Source of the DNA: Prunella strophiata | Taxonomy: Eukaryota > Chordata > Aves > Passeriformes > Prunellidae | Assembly (NCBI GenBank): GCA_036583965.1 | Contig: JAZBQD010000018.1 | Location: 14,238,867-14,302,866, forward strand | DNA: 64,000 bases | Direction of reading: 5' to 3' | Shown: positions 27,310 through 35,384 of the stretch, one piece after another | Layout: each line of letters starts with the position of its first letter | Position numbering within the stretch: position 1 is the first letter of the stretch | The notes under the pieces: generated by a model | Told to the model about the DNA's origin: nothing | Databases searched by the model: none | The model's input: the letters and a program-made list of their open reading frames with translations, nothing else | Translations under genes and position numbers: made by a program

Positions 27310-28600
27310 CTGTTCTGTATAAACGGGGAGGCGAGCCCAGCCCAGCCCCGCCGCGCCGCCGAGCGATGCCGCAGCCCGACGGGGCGCGCAGCCCCGGCCC
27401 CGCCGCCGCGCAACCTGCGCGGGGCCCGCTCCGCCGGCCGCGCACGGCGGCACAGCCCCGCCTGCCCCAGCGCCGCCCGCGTCCCCAGGGCCGGGGGAGG
27501 AGGAGGAGGAGGCCGAAGGCTCGTCCCACTGGGGCTGGTGGCGGGTGCGGGGGCGGCTGTGCCGCTGCGGGAGAGAGTGCCCAGCGCCCGCGGGGGTCCA
27601 GACCAACCCGGCCGGGCAGCGCTGCGCCCCGCGGAGAGCTGGGCAGGGGCGGGGGCTCATCTGCGGAGCCGGATCCCGCACACACACACGCTCCCGGGGT
27701 GTCCCAGCTGCCGCCCAGCGCGCTGCGAGCGCCTCTGTTTTCTCTCCGTTGTTTTCGTTCGGAGGTCGTGGCCAGTTTGGGGACAGGGTTTTGGTTGGTT
27801 TCTTTCCGTTTCTTGCTCTTATATTTTTTTTTTTCTTGTTTTTGCCAACAAGTGCCAGCTGAGGGCCCGGCCCCGGGCCAGGGAAGGCGTGACCTACCCC
27901 GCGCAGCGGCCGCGGCTCCTGCCCGCCCACCCCCGCCCTGCCCGGCCCGGGATGCTCCCGCACGGAGGAGCCGTGTCAGCAGGTCAGCAACTCCCCCGCC
28001 CTGGGAAGGGGAGTCCCGGCTGTCCGGGGCAACCCGCGGATTTCGTGGGGGATTTTTCTGGCTGGTGGGCTGTGATCCTTTTCCTATTCCCCACCCGCCG
28101 CCCCACTGCCTGGCGGGGTGTCCTCGCCTTCCCTCCAAGCCCCTCCTTTACCTTTGCGGGGCGCGCTGAGCCGCAGCCGCGGGGCAGGTTCCCCTCCTGC
28201 GCCGCCGGGCTCCCTCCTCCGGGAGGGCGCGGGGGTCCCACCTGCCAAAATAACAACAACCATAAAGGAGAGAGGGAGGGAGGGAGGGGAACGTTGTCCC
28301 CCCATCCTCCCCACCCCGGTCACCGCGCCGGGATCACAAACCAGCCGGGCTGTCCCGGGAGTGCACACTGCTGGGGTTTCTCCCGAGAGAGCGTCTGGGG
28401 AGGGAAAAGGACGACCCGCCCCCATCCTCAGCGGGGCAGCGACGGGCGGGAAGGGGCGCGGGAGTTGCGCGGGCGCGGAGGGCCCCGCTGGTGACCGTAC
28501 TCACCCGGGCGGCCCCGGGGCTGCGCCTCCCGCTCCGCGCTCGCCGCCCCGATCCATCGATTTGTTCCTGGAAAAACGCGGCGCATTCTTATAGCAGCTA
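27310..28600. other. CpG island, no gene recognised
   Basis: Very CpG-dense, with overlapping long frames in five of the six readings. None shows a known domain, signal peptide or plausible splice structure. It may mark a distal promoter or a Polycomb-type island of the POU4F2 domain. An unannotated non-coding RNA start here is possible but not shown. Confidence 0.5.
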
Positions 28601-28628
28601 CGAGCAATTAATATTGCATTAACCCTAT

Positions 28629-28629
<1 letters not shown>

Positions 28630-28665
<36 letters not shown>
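28630..28665. repeat. Poly(A) tract, 36 bases
   Basis: An uninterrupted run of A in the plus strand between an AT-rich homeodomain-site patch and GC-rich sequence. It has no retroposon body upstream that I can recognise. Confidence 0.95.
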
Positions 28666-28668
<3 letters not shown>

Positions 28669-28809
28669 GAAAACCCGCACCCCGGCAAAGCCATTTATTA
28701 TTAAAGCGAGGGTAATTGGAGACCCGAGACGCGGATGTGTGCGTGTCGTGGGGCAAGGCAGGCAAACACAGGCGTGACCGTGTGGCGGGAAGGAAGGGGA
28801 GCCGAGGGT

Positions 28810-29060
28810 GGCTAATATTTAATTTCAGGTCTGTGGTTTTCTAATTCGAGATTAAAAGCAGTCACGTCTTTGAAGCCAGACACTTGGTGTAAATGTACAG
28901 TTAAAATATTCTATTCCACAGTCCCCAGACAGAGCTCTGCTACTCCCAGGCTTCATTAAATTTTAATTATCATCCCAGACTGGAGCAAGGAAAGAGGGGG
29001 AAGACTGTCCACCTAATTGCAATTGATAAAGGCAAAGAAGCCGAGATATTTTTCCTCACC
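28810..29060. promoter_or_regulatory. Putative conserved non-coding element
   Basis: Unique AT-rich sequence with TAATATTTAATTT, ATTAAATTTTAATTATC and CTAATTGCAATTGATAA cores, in a GC-rich neighbourhood. The composition resembles developmental enhancers; no conservation data are available. Confidence 0.35.
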
Positions 29061-29549
29061 GTGCACGCACAGCAGTTGTTTTTGTTGTTGTTGTTGTTTT
29101 AATGCGGGCAAAGCCCGGCGAGAGCAGCGCGAGCATCTCCGCCTATAGATCTGCTGTTTACGAAAGATGCACGTGAAGGAAAGCCGGGAAGTGATGCTGT
29201 AGATGGGTGTTGGGGGAGAGGGGGGGCTCCTGGAGGATCTGGCGAAAGATCAACGGAAGAGACGAGGACCCTCATTAGAGCTCGTCAGCTTATTGTCTCC
29301 CAAAACAAAGCGCGCTGGTGCCTCAGCCCTGCTCGGCCCGGGCAGCGGAGGGGCTGCCCTGGCGCCCGGCCCGGTTCTCCCGGATCCCGGGCACCTCTGC
29401 ACCCCCACACACCCCTCAGCCCCCCGGCCCTTCCGTGCCTTTTCGTTTGTTAATCATCTGCAAGTGCGGGACCGGCAGGTACTGGGAGAAGTCGGCTAAT
29501 TGCCCCAGGTTTTTAATTTGGCAAACTAGAGAGCGATCTATCTCCAGGC

Positions 29550-29900
29550 AGTAAAAGGTAAAAAATAAAACCCACCGCGTTTGCTTTCTAAGCAGCTTCC
29601 TATTATCACATCGCCACTTAATTTTATTTCCATTCTCTCCAAGTTAAATAGAAAGCCGAGCTCACAGGGGAGCTGCCATGTGCCTACAGACTGGGGATGT
29701 CAAGCAGAGAGACTCACAGTGCAAAGTTAATTTCAATTCCCGAGGAGGATTTCACATTCTCGCTCGCTCTGACCCACAGTAATTAGCTGAGATAACTAAT
29801 GATTACTTACTTATTCCTTGTAATTATCTGGATTTAATAATTCGCTGTGTAATTTATTAATTCGCCCGTAATAGCCTTTAAGTGAATGGCTCATTTAAGA
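29550..29900. promoter_or_regulatory. Putative conserved non-coding element
   Basis: About 350 bp dense in homeodomain cores: GTAATTAGC, ACTAATGATTAC, GTAATTATC, TAATAATTCG and TTATTAATTCG. It is unique sequence ending at a CpG island. It is one of the richest TAAT clusters in the window. Confidence 0.4.
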
Positions 29901-30790
29901 GGGCGCAGCGGCGGTTCAGGGGCTGTTCGCCGCTCGCCGCCTTCGCCTGCTCACGGTCTGGGGGGGCTCTGCTGCTTTCGGGGCCCTGCCCCAGCCGGGC
30001 TGCGAACCCTGCTCCCCTGATGGCCGCTTCCCTGCTGCCTCCTGCCCTCGCTCCGCTCTTAGAACGAGCCCCGCGCCCGCGGAGGTTGCGCGGCAGCCCA
30101 GCCCAGGGGCAGGGGGGCACTTCCCGCTGGGGGTCCCGGCGGGGCGCGCAGGGTGCGCGGGACAGCGCCACCCCCTCCCAAAAAGTTGCGAGCCTCGGCC
30201 GCGGATGGAGGCGCAGGCTGAGCCGTGGCGCTGCGGGGACCGCGGCGGCGACAAGGGCTGGCAGGGCCGGGGGCGGGCGTGGGTGCGGACACCGGCGGGG
30301 ACACCAGGCCCTGCCTCCGCTCCCGCGGAGCCGCCGGCACCCTCGGCGTGCCCGGGCGGCTTTGAAGCTGCAGCTGGAGCTGGTGGCTGGGCGGAAATAT
30401 GAATATTTAATCGCGGTTCGTGTATGATCTCCCTCCCCCCCTCGCCCGCCGCCGTCGGTTTTTTTTTTCCCCGGCTTTTGTGAGCGCCGCGCGGGGAAAT
30501 TACTTTTCCCTTTTCAAATTTGGGGGTTAGTTTTCGCGCCTTAGCCTGCGGGGCACCCTCGGCTCCCCCTTGCCGGGGTGGGGGGACAGAGCAGCTCGGG
30601 GAGCGGGGACACCCCACGGCCCCGTGTCCCCCTCCCCGCGCACGCCGGGCCGCGGAGCTGTCCCTGGTGCTGCCGCCGCTGCCCGGCGCTCCCCGGGCCG
30701 CTCCCCCTGCCCGCAGGCGGCGCGGAGCTCGGGCAGAGGCTGGCGGTGGAAAAACAAGAAGCAGCAAACGCGCTTTGCCAATAAAACGTA
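29900..30790. other. CpG island just beyond the POU4F2 3' end
   Basis: GC-rich and CpG-dense up to the distal candidate poly(A) signal at 30811. Frames on both strands are long only because stops are rare. I recognise no gene. Confidence 0.5.
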
Positions 30791-30810
30791 AAAATCCTGT
30801 TTTCTTTTTT

Positions 30811-30816
30811 TTTAAT
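30811..30816 (-). terminator. Candidate distal polyadenylation signal ATTAAA for POU4F2
   Basis: TTTAAT on the plus strand reads ATTAAA on the minus strand, at the point where AT-rich UTR-like sequence gives way to a GC-rich island. ATTAAA is the commonest variant signal. Choice between this and 31079-31084 is open. Confidence 0.35.
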
Positions 30817-31038
30817 GAAAGACGATTTTAACAACATTTAAAAATAACTTATTACATTACTAGAATAAATAAGCCTCCTATTAATAAAACAAAAACATCA
30901 AAATAAAAAAATAACCTAAACAAAAACCAACGAAATCGCGTCATGTACAGAACTTAAGACTTCAAACAGTCTCGGATAGAATAGCGATACAGCGAAATCT
31001 GTAAGAATATATCTATATGTGCGTCAACGCCAATGAAA

Positions 31039-31046
31039 TATTTACA
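31039..31046 (-). promoter_or_regulatory. Pumilio-type site UGUAAAUA in POU4F2 3' UTR
   Basis: TATTTACA on the plus strand reads UGUAAAUA in the transcript, an exact match to the PUM consensus UGUANAUA. It lies in unique sequence between the two candidate poly(A) signals, so only the longer 3' UTR would contain it. Confidence 0.4.
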
Positions 31047-31078
31047 ATACATACAGGTACCCAACCGAGTACCCTCAG

Positions 31079-31084
31079 TTTATT
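31079..31084 (-). terminator. Candidate proximal polyadenylation signal AATAAA for POU4F2
   Basis: TTTATT on the plus strand reads AATAAA on the minus strand, about 1.29 kb after the stop codon. It is the only exact hexamer I found between the stop codon and 30.8 kb. No transcript evidence is available. Confidence 0.45.
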
Positions 31085-31241
31085 GTTGTTGTTCCAAAAA
31101 GGAAGTGTACCAAATCGGTTGTGAATTTACAAGCAGTGCAGCCTCGCTCGCTCGCTCCCCTTCCCTACAAATTTTAATTTGGCTTTTCTACAAACAGACT
31201 TCCAAAAAGGGACTTTCCTCCGTGGAAAAGTATTGCAATTA

Positions 31242-31315
31242 AAGGTAATAAATAACCGAACAAATAAATAAATAAATAAATAAATAAGCAATCGGATAAT
31301 TAAATAAATAACCGA
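31242..31315 (-). promoter_or_regulatory. AU-rich element cluster in POU4F2 3' UTR
   Basis: The plus strand has (AAAT)n at 31261-31288, plus similar units just before and after. In the POU4F2 mRNA sense this reads as at least five overlapping AUUUA pentamers, with about three more close by. Overlapping AUUUA runs are the classic signal for mRNA destabilisation by ARE-binding proteins (established). Function here is inferred, and it could also be a simple microsatellite. Confidence 0.5.
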
Positions 31316-32011
31316 GCCGGTCTGAATACCGTCGCGATACACCTTTGAAATCGAGAAAGACGGATATTGTGCTGGCAAGAAACCCGAAGCGACAATCCCA
31401 CCCCCCCTCCCCACCCCCCCAGCGCTGTCACCTACGCGGCCACGTCCTTTCTCACTTCGGGAGCAGCGTGTGGTGGGGACAATATGGGAATCCCCATTAA
31501 ATATGTAACGCGGTAAACAAATACCTCGGACAGTGAATCAGGCTACACAAATAATGTAGGACATCTACTATAGGGTGCCGACGCCGTACGAATAAGAATA
31601 CTCGCCAGAGAAATACCTTAGGTTCAGGTGACAATTTACAAATGGCCAAAAGGGACATTCAGAAGAAGAAAAGCTCACGTTCATAAATCCTACCAACACA
31701 AAATATTTGATTCTCACTAACAATTTTTTTTTTACTTTTATCAAGACTTAGATTAAAGAGGTGTAATTAATTAGAATGAGCACAAAATGAAGTTGCTAGA
31801 GAGATAAATCAATAATTTACAAGGGGTTGTTTGGCAGTAATCTAATAATAGCTTTTGAAGACCAGTGAACACAGCAGGATCAGCTCTTTCCCTAAGCGTT
31901 ATAACTTCAGAGAAGGAAAAGGATAATAACCACAGTAAAAATATATATATATTTATATATTTATAATACGCAGTGTAAATGCAGAAAAACCTGCCATCTG
32001 TTTTTTTTTTA

Positions 32012-32040
32012 ATCATTATTATTATTATTATTATTATTTA
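32012..32040. repeat. (ATT)n microsatellite in POU4F2 3' UTR
   Basis: About eight ATT units, next to a short poly(T) run, about 340 bp after the POU4F2 stop. An (AT)n stretch lies nearby at about 31940-31962. Confidence 0.9.
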
Positions 32041-32371
32041 AATCAAAATACTTTTGAGACGTCTCTCGCGGTGCGAAGCCTCAACTCTAGATTCAAGTTT
32101 GGGTCCCGAGAAAGCCATGACATCGTGGCCACCCCGCTGGCACCCGGGCGAGGTCTGTTAGGAATAAAAACCAGCGGTACTTGCCGGGGCGGGTCCGGGC
32201 GCGGCTCCGCGGGGAAGTTCCCCCCGAAAGTTGGGCGCGGGGCGGGCGGCGGGGTGGGCTGGGGTTGTTTGGGGTTGTTTTCCTCCTTTCCTTTTTGTTG
32301 CTCTGGTTGTTTATCGGGTTTTCTGTCGGTGACGGTGGCGCTGATGCTGTCGGTGCTGCTCCGCGGCCGGC

Positions 32372-33313
32372 TCAGATGCCCGCCGAGTACTTCATGCGCT
32401 TCTGCTTCTGGCGCTGGTTGCAGAACCAGACGCGGACCACGTTCTTCTTGAGGTCCAGCTTCTCGGCGATGGCGGCGATCTTCTCGGAGGAGGGCCGGGG
32501 CTGCAGGGCGAAATAGGCCTCCAGCGAGCGCTTCTCGGGGGCGGCGATGGAGGTCCGCTTGCGCTTCTTCTCCGCGCCGCTGAAGAGCTCGGGCTTGGCC
32601 AGTTTCTCGCGGTGGGACTTCTCGGCCTCCTCCAGCCACGCCTGCAGGATGGGTTTGAGGGCGATCATGTTGTTGTGGGAGAGGGTCAGGGACTCGAAGC
32701 GGCAGATGGTGCTCTGGCTGAGCGAGCCCACCCCCGGGATCTTCAGGTTGGCCAGCGCCGAGCCCACGTCGGCCTGGGTCACCCCCAGCTTGATGCGGCG
32801 CTGCTTGAAGCGCTCGGCAAAGGCCTCCAAGTCGCGGGGGTCGGCGTCCACGTCGCTCATGCAGCCCATGTGGGCCGGCAGCCCGTGGGCGTGGGCCATG
32901 CCCAGCGCCGCCGGGTGCATGGGGTTCATGCCGGCCATGTGCGGAGCGTGGCCCGGCGTGGAGACCACGGCGCCGTCGGGGGCCGCCATGGCCCCCAGCG
33001 CCAGCCCCGGCGTCAGGTGCTCCAAGAGTTCCCCCTCCAGCGCCTGGTGGGGCTGGTGGTGGTGGTGGTGGTGGTGATGATGGTGGTGGTGGGTGCCCGA
33101 CAGGGCGGACGGGTGGGAGATGGGCACGGAGGAGGAGGAGGCGGCCGAGGTGCAGGGGATGGTGTTCATGGTGTGGTACGTGGCGTCCGGCTTGAAGGGG
33201 CTGTGGTGCGGCGGGTGGTGGTGGTGGCTCTTGCTCGGGGAGACGATGTCCACCGCTGCCAGGGCTTCGGCGCGGGCCAGCAGGCTCTCGTCCAGACCGC
33301 CGAATATATTGCT
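32372..33313 (-). CDS. POU4F2: POU4F2 coding exon 2 (313 codons plus stop)
   Basis: The exon starts with AGC directly after the acceptor TTGCAATTGCAG (AG at 33315-33314) and runs to a TGA stop at 32374-32372. It is phase 0 at its start, so it joins exon 1 cleanly. It holds the POU-IV box, histidine-rich region, His12 tract, POU-specific domain and homeodomain. No frameshift or internal stop is seen. Confidence 0.97.
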   Translation of the reverse strand, partial: SNIFGGLDESLLARAEALAAVDIVSPSKSHHHHPPHHSPFKPDATYHTMNTIPCTSAASSSSVPISHPSALSGTHHHHHHHHHHHHQPHQALEGELLEHLTPGLALGAMAAPDGAVVSTPGHAPHMAGMNPMHPAALGMAHAHGLPAHMGCMSDVDADPRDLEAFAERFKQRRIKLGVTQADVGSALANLKIPGVGSLSQSTICRFESLTLSHNNMIALKPILQAWLEEAEKSHREKLAKPELFSGAEKKRKRTSIAAPEKRSLEAYFALQPRPSSEKIAAIAEKLDLKKNVVRVWFCNQRQKQKRMKYSAGI

Positions 33314-34074
33314 CTGCAATTGCAAATAGAAGGCACACATAACGCTCAGCAGGGAATTCGCCTCCCCGCGCACTCCGCCGTGCCACTAAAACCTTCCCAG
33401 CATGTTAAAAGAGAAATCCTGGTGAAGGGAGGGGGGGTGGGGTGGTGGGGGGGGGAGGAGAGGAGAGGAGAGGAGAGGAGAAGAGGGAGCGAGCGGGGCG
33501 AGGGAGCGGGCGCGGCGCGCAGCCGCTCGCACAGAGGAGCCGCGGCGGGCGGGCAGGCGGGCGGACGGACGGACGGACACACGCACCAGCCGCACGCAGC
33601 ATCCCAGGTCATAAAAATTAATACGAGCGGCAAGAGCCGCCGCATGCATAAGTTGGGCGAGCGCCCGGCGGCGCCGGGTGATTTGCTGCACGGCCATGAA
33701 AAAATCATCAGGCGGATCCGGGGGGCCGCCGAGGGGCTCCCCTTAAAGCGGGGCGGCGGGCGGCGGGCACCTACCGGAGGGGCGGGCAGGCAGGCCCGCC
33801 GCATCGCCTCCGCGCCGCCGCCGCTGCCGCCGGGGCCGGAGCCCGAGCTGGAGCCGGAGCCGCCGCTGCCGCCGGGGCCGGAGCCGGAGCCGCGTCCGGC
33901 GGAGCCGCCGCTGCCGGTGCTGCTGGGGGAGCTGGCGGCGGGGGCGGCGGCGCCGGCGGAGGGACAGGGCGAGGCGGTGTGCAGGGCCGAGTACTTGGTT
34001 TCGTGGAGGCCGCCGCCGCTGCCGCCGCCGTGGGGGAGGCCGAAAGGCTGCTTGCTGCTCAGAGACATCATCAT
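32372..34074 (-). CDS. POU4F2: POU4F2 (BRN3B) POU-homeodomain transcription factor, two coding exons
   Basis: Coding parts are 34074-33775 and 33313-32372, giving 413 residues (mammalian POU4F2 is about 409). POU4F2 is a nuclear DNA-binding factor needed for retinal ganglion cell and other sensory neuron differentiation (family knowledge). Seen in order: start MMMSLSSKQ; a Gly/Ser-rich linker at about 52-88; AMRRACLPAPP at the end of exon 1; the POU-IV box starting SNIFGGLDESLLARAEAL at 101; a 12-His run at 175-186; the POU-specific domain at about 254-331 (FAERFKQRRIKLGVTQADVG); and the homeodomain at about 349-408 with recognition helix VVRVWFCNQRQKQKRMK. The C-terminus KYSAGI separates it from POU4F1, which ends in ATY. 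SQSKSHHHHPPHH-like and THHHH..QPHQALEGE stretches also fit POU4F2. The start is the first of three consecutive ATGs and matches the family N-terminus. The upstream frame stays open, but only because the sequence is GC-rich. Confidence 0.97.
33314..33774 (-). other. POU4F2: POU4F2 intron 1 (461 bp)
   Basis: A short GT-AG intron in the position expected for POU4F genes, between the RRACLP motif and the POU-IV box. It is GC-rich and carries a polypurine stretch with (GGAGA)n on the plus strand at about 33456-33482, and a (GGAC)n run near 33563-33578. Its last 60 bases are open in the exon 2 frame and contain two in-frame ATGs, described under findings. Confidence 0.9.
33775..34074 (-). CDS. POU4F2: POU4F2 coding exon 1 (100 codons)
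   Basis: Exactly 300 nt from ATG ATG ATG TCT to CCG, followed on the minus strand by the donor GTAGGT at 33774-33769. The exon ends in phase 0, after LPAPP. It encodes the conserved N-terminal KYSALH segment, then a low-complexity Gly/Ser/Pro linker, then EAMRRACLPAPP. The linker is more GC-biased than the mammalian one as I recall it, and contains a 42-bp tandem repeat (33818 and 33860). Confidence 0.95.
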
Positions 34075-34450
34075 GGTGCTCGCCGCCGCCGCGGCCCGGC
34101 CCGCCGGCAGCCGGCCGCCGGAGGAGGGCAGGGGCGCGGGGCCGGGGGCCCGAACCCCCCGGAAAAGCCACAGGAGCCCCGCGCCCCCGCCCCCCGAAAA
34201 ATTAAAAAAAAAAAAAAAAATTCCCACTCGCCCCCCAGCCGGCTGCCCGAGCCCCGCCGGGGACGAGAGGGAGAGGCGGCTCCGGGAGCCGGGGATGCGC
34301 GGGATGCCTCCCGCCCGCCCGCCCGCCCGCCCGCCGCCCGGGCGCTCGCCGCTGTCCGCCGCCGCCTCCGCTCCGGCGCCGGCCCTCGCCTCTCGCGAAG
34401 TGCCCTCCCCGCCGCCGCGCCGGTGGGTTTTACTCTCTCCCCTCCCTCCC
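34075..34450 (-). promoter_or_regulatory. POU4F2 5' UTR and core promoter region (CpG island)
   Basis: Sequence just upstream of the ATG is very GC- and CpG-rich. It includes a (CCCG)n run near 34312-34338 and a minus-strand poly(T) tract at about 34204-34220. No clear TATA box stands out. Family 5' UTRs are a few hundred bases, so the start site is probably within this interval, but its position cannot be read from sequence alone. Confidence 0.5.
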
Positions 34451-34757
34451 CTCCCCTCTCGCCTGTCACTACAGCCCAACTCCTCGGGAAGGGCCCTCCG
34501 CGCCTGCCTCCTCGGCCCCGGCCCCCTCCTCCGCCGCTCCCTGCCCGCCCCCCGCCGCTCCCACGCCCACGCGTGCTCCCACACTCACCGCCGCGCCGCG
34601 CCCCGTCGCCTCCCGGAAAGGGGAGGGAAAAAGCCAAAAAGGAAAAAGAAAAAAAAATAACAAGAAAAGAAAAAAAGAAAGGAAGGGGAAGCGACGACCC
34701 CACCGCCTCAAATTCACCTTCCATGAAAAGAAAAAAAAAAAAATTTAAAAGGGGGGG

Positions 34758-35366
34758 AAAAAAGTCCCGTCCGAGCTCACCACGCACCTACAGCCAGAGC
34801 GTCCCGCCGCTGCTCTGGCACCGCTCCGGAGGGCGGCAGGGGCGGGGGATGCGCCGGGCGCTGCGCGGGGACAGCGGGGGAAAGGCCGGGAGCGGCGGGC
34901 AGGGGCTGCCCCCGCCGGCGTCCCCCATCGGCGGGGAACCGGAGGGATCCTCCTGCAAAAGCGCACCGCTATCCCGCCAATTTCCCACGCCTGTCTAAAA
35001 GGAAAAGAAGAAAAGGGAAAGGAGGGAAAAAATGAAAAGAGAGAGAAAAGAAATCGGGGAAAGTCAGTTTTCCTGGAGGGAGGGGGGAAAAAGTCCCGTC
35101 CGAGCTCACCACGCACCTACAGCCAGAGCGTCCCGCCGCTGCTCTGGCACCGCTCCGGAGGGCGGCAGGGGCGGGGGATGCGCCGGGGCGCTGCCGCGGG
35201 GACAGCGGGGGAAAGGCCGGGAGCGGCGGGCAGGGGCTGCCCCGCCGGCGTCCCCATCGGCGGGGAACCGGAGGATCCTCCTGCAAAAGCGCACCCGCTA
35301 TCCCGCCAATTTCCCACGCCTGTCTAAAAGGAAAAGAAGAAAAGGGAAAGGAGGGAAAAAATGAAA
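34758..35366. repeat. Near-identical ~280-bp tandem duplication upstream of POU4F2
   Basis: Copy 1 runs about 34758-35037 and copy 2 about 35087-35366, a constant period of 329 bp, separated by about 46 bp of purine-rich sequence. By eye the copies differ by no substitution and about seven single-base indels, nearly all in short homopolymers. GTCCCGTCCGAGCTCACC starts at 34764 and again at 35093; CTGTCTAAAAGG starts at 34991 and again at 35320. The pattern fits unresolved read overlap or haplotype copies in an assembly better than biological duplication. Copy 1 lies 0.7 kb upstream of the POU4F2 ATG. Confidence 0.9.
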
Positions 35367-35384
35367 GAGAGGAGAGAGGGTTGT

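Larger units (their letters stand above)
30811..32371 (-). other. POU4F2: POU4F2 3' UTR (approximate extent)
   Basis: From the stop codon leftwards the sequence shifts from GC-rich coding to AT-rich but CpG-containing unique DNA, typical of a conserved neuronal-factor 3' UTR. Two candidate poly(A) signals on the minus strand lie at 31084-31079 (AATAAA) and 30816-30811 (ATTAAA). The unusual unique sequence continues to about 30.84 kb, so I favour the distal site. Length would be about 1.5 kb, close to what I recall for mammals. It contains overlapping AUUUA pentamers and one Pumilio-type site (separate entries). The exact end is inferred. Confidence 0.65.
32050..34620. other. CpG island covering POU4F2 exons and promoter
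   Basis: Dense CpG across both exons, the intron and the upstream region, as is usual for POU4 genes. The GC-rich character creates very long spurious frames on both strands (for example 32612-34660 plus), which are not genes. Confidence 0.85.

Noticed and set aside
27304..28494. 396-codon plus-strand frame in the CpG island
   Set aside because: Overlaps other long frames on both strands, has no recognisable domain, and consists of low-complexity Pro/Arg/Gly/Ala.
32043..33386. 447-codon minus-strand frame overlapping POU4F2 exon 2
   Set aside because: Different frame from the real POU domain; composition is that of a GC-rich shadow and it runs into the 3' UTR.
32372..34074. POU4F1 or POU4F3 as the identity of the POU gene
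   Set aside because: The KYSAGI end, His-rich THHHH/QPHQALEGE segment, Gly/Ser linker and the neighbouring SLC10A7 all fit POU4F2; POU4F1 ends in ATY and has alanine/glycine tracts instead.
32612..34660. 682-codon plus-strand frame opposite POU4F2
   Set aside because: It is antisense to both POU4F2 exons and intron and is open only because stops are rare in CpG-rich sequence. Its residues are Arg/Gly/Pro/Val-rich low complexity.
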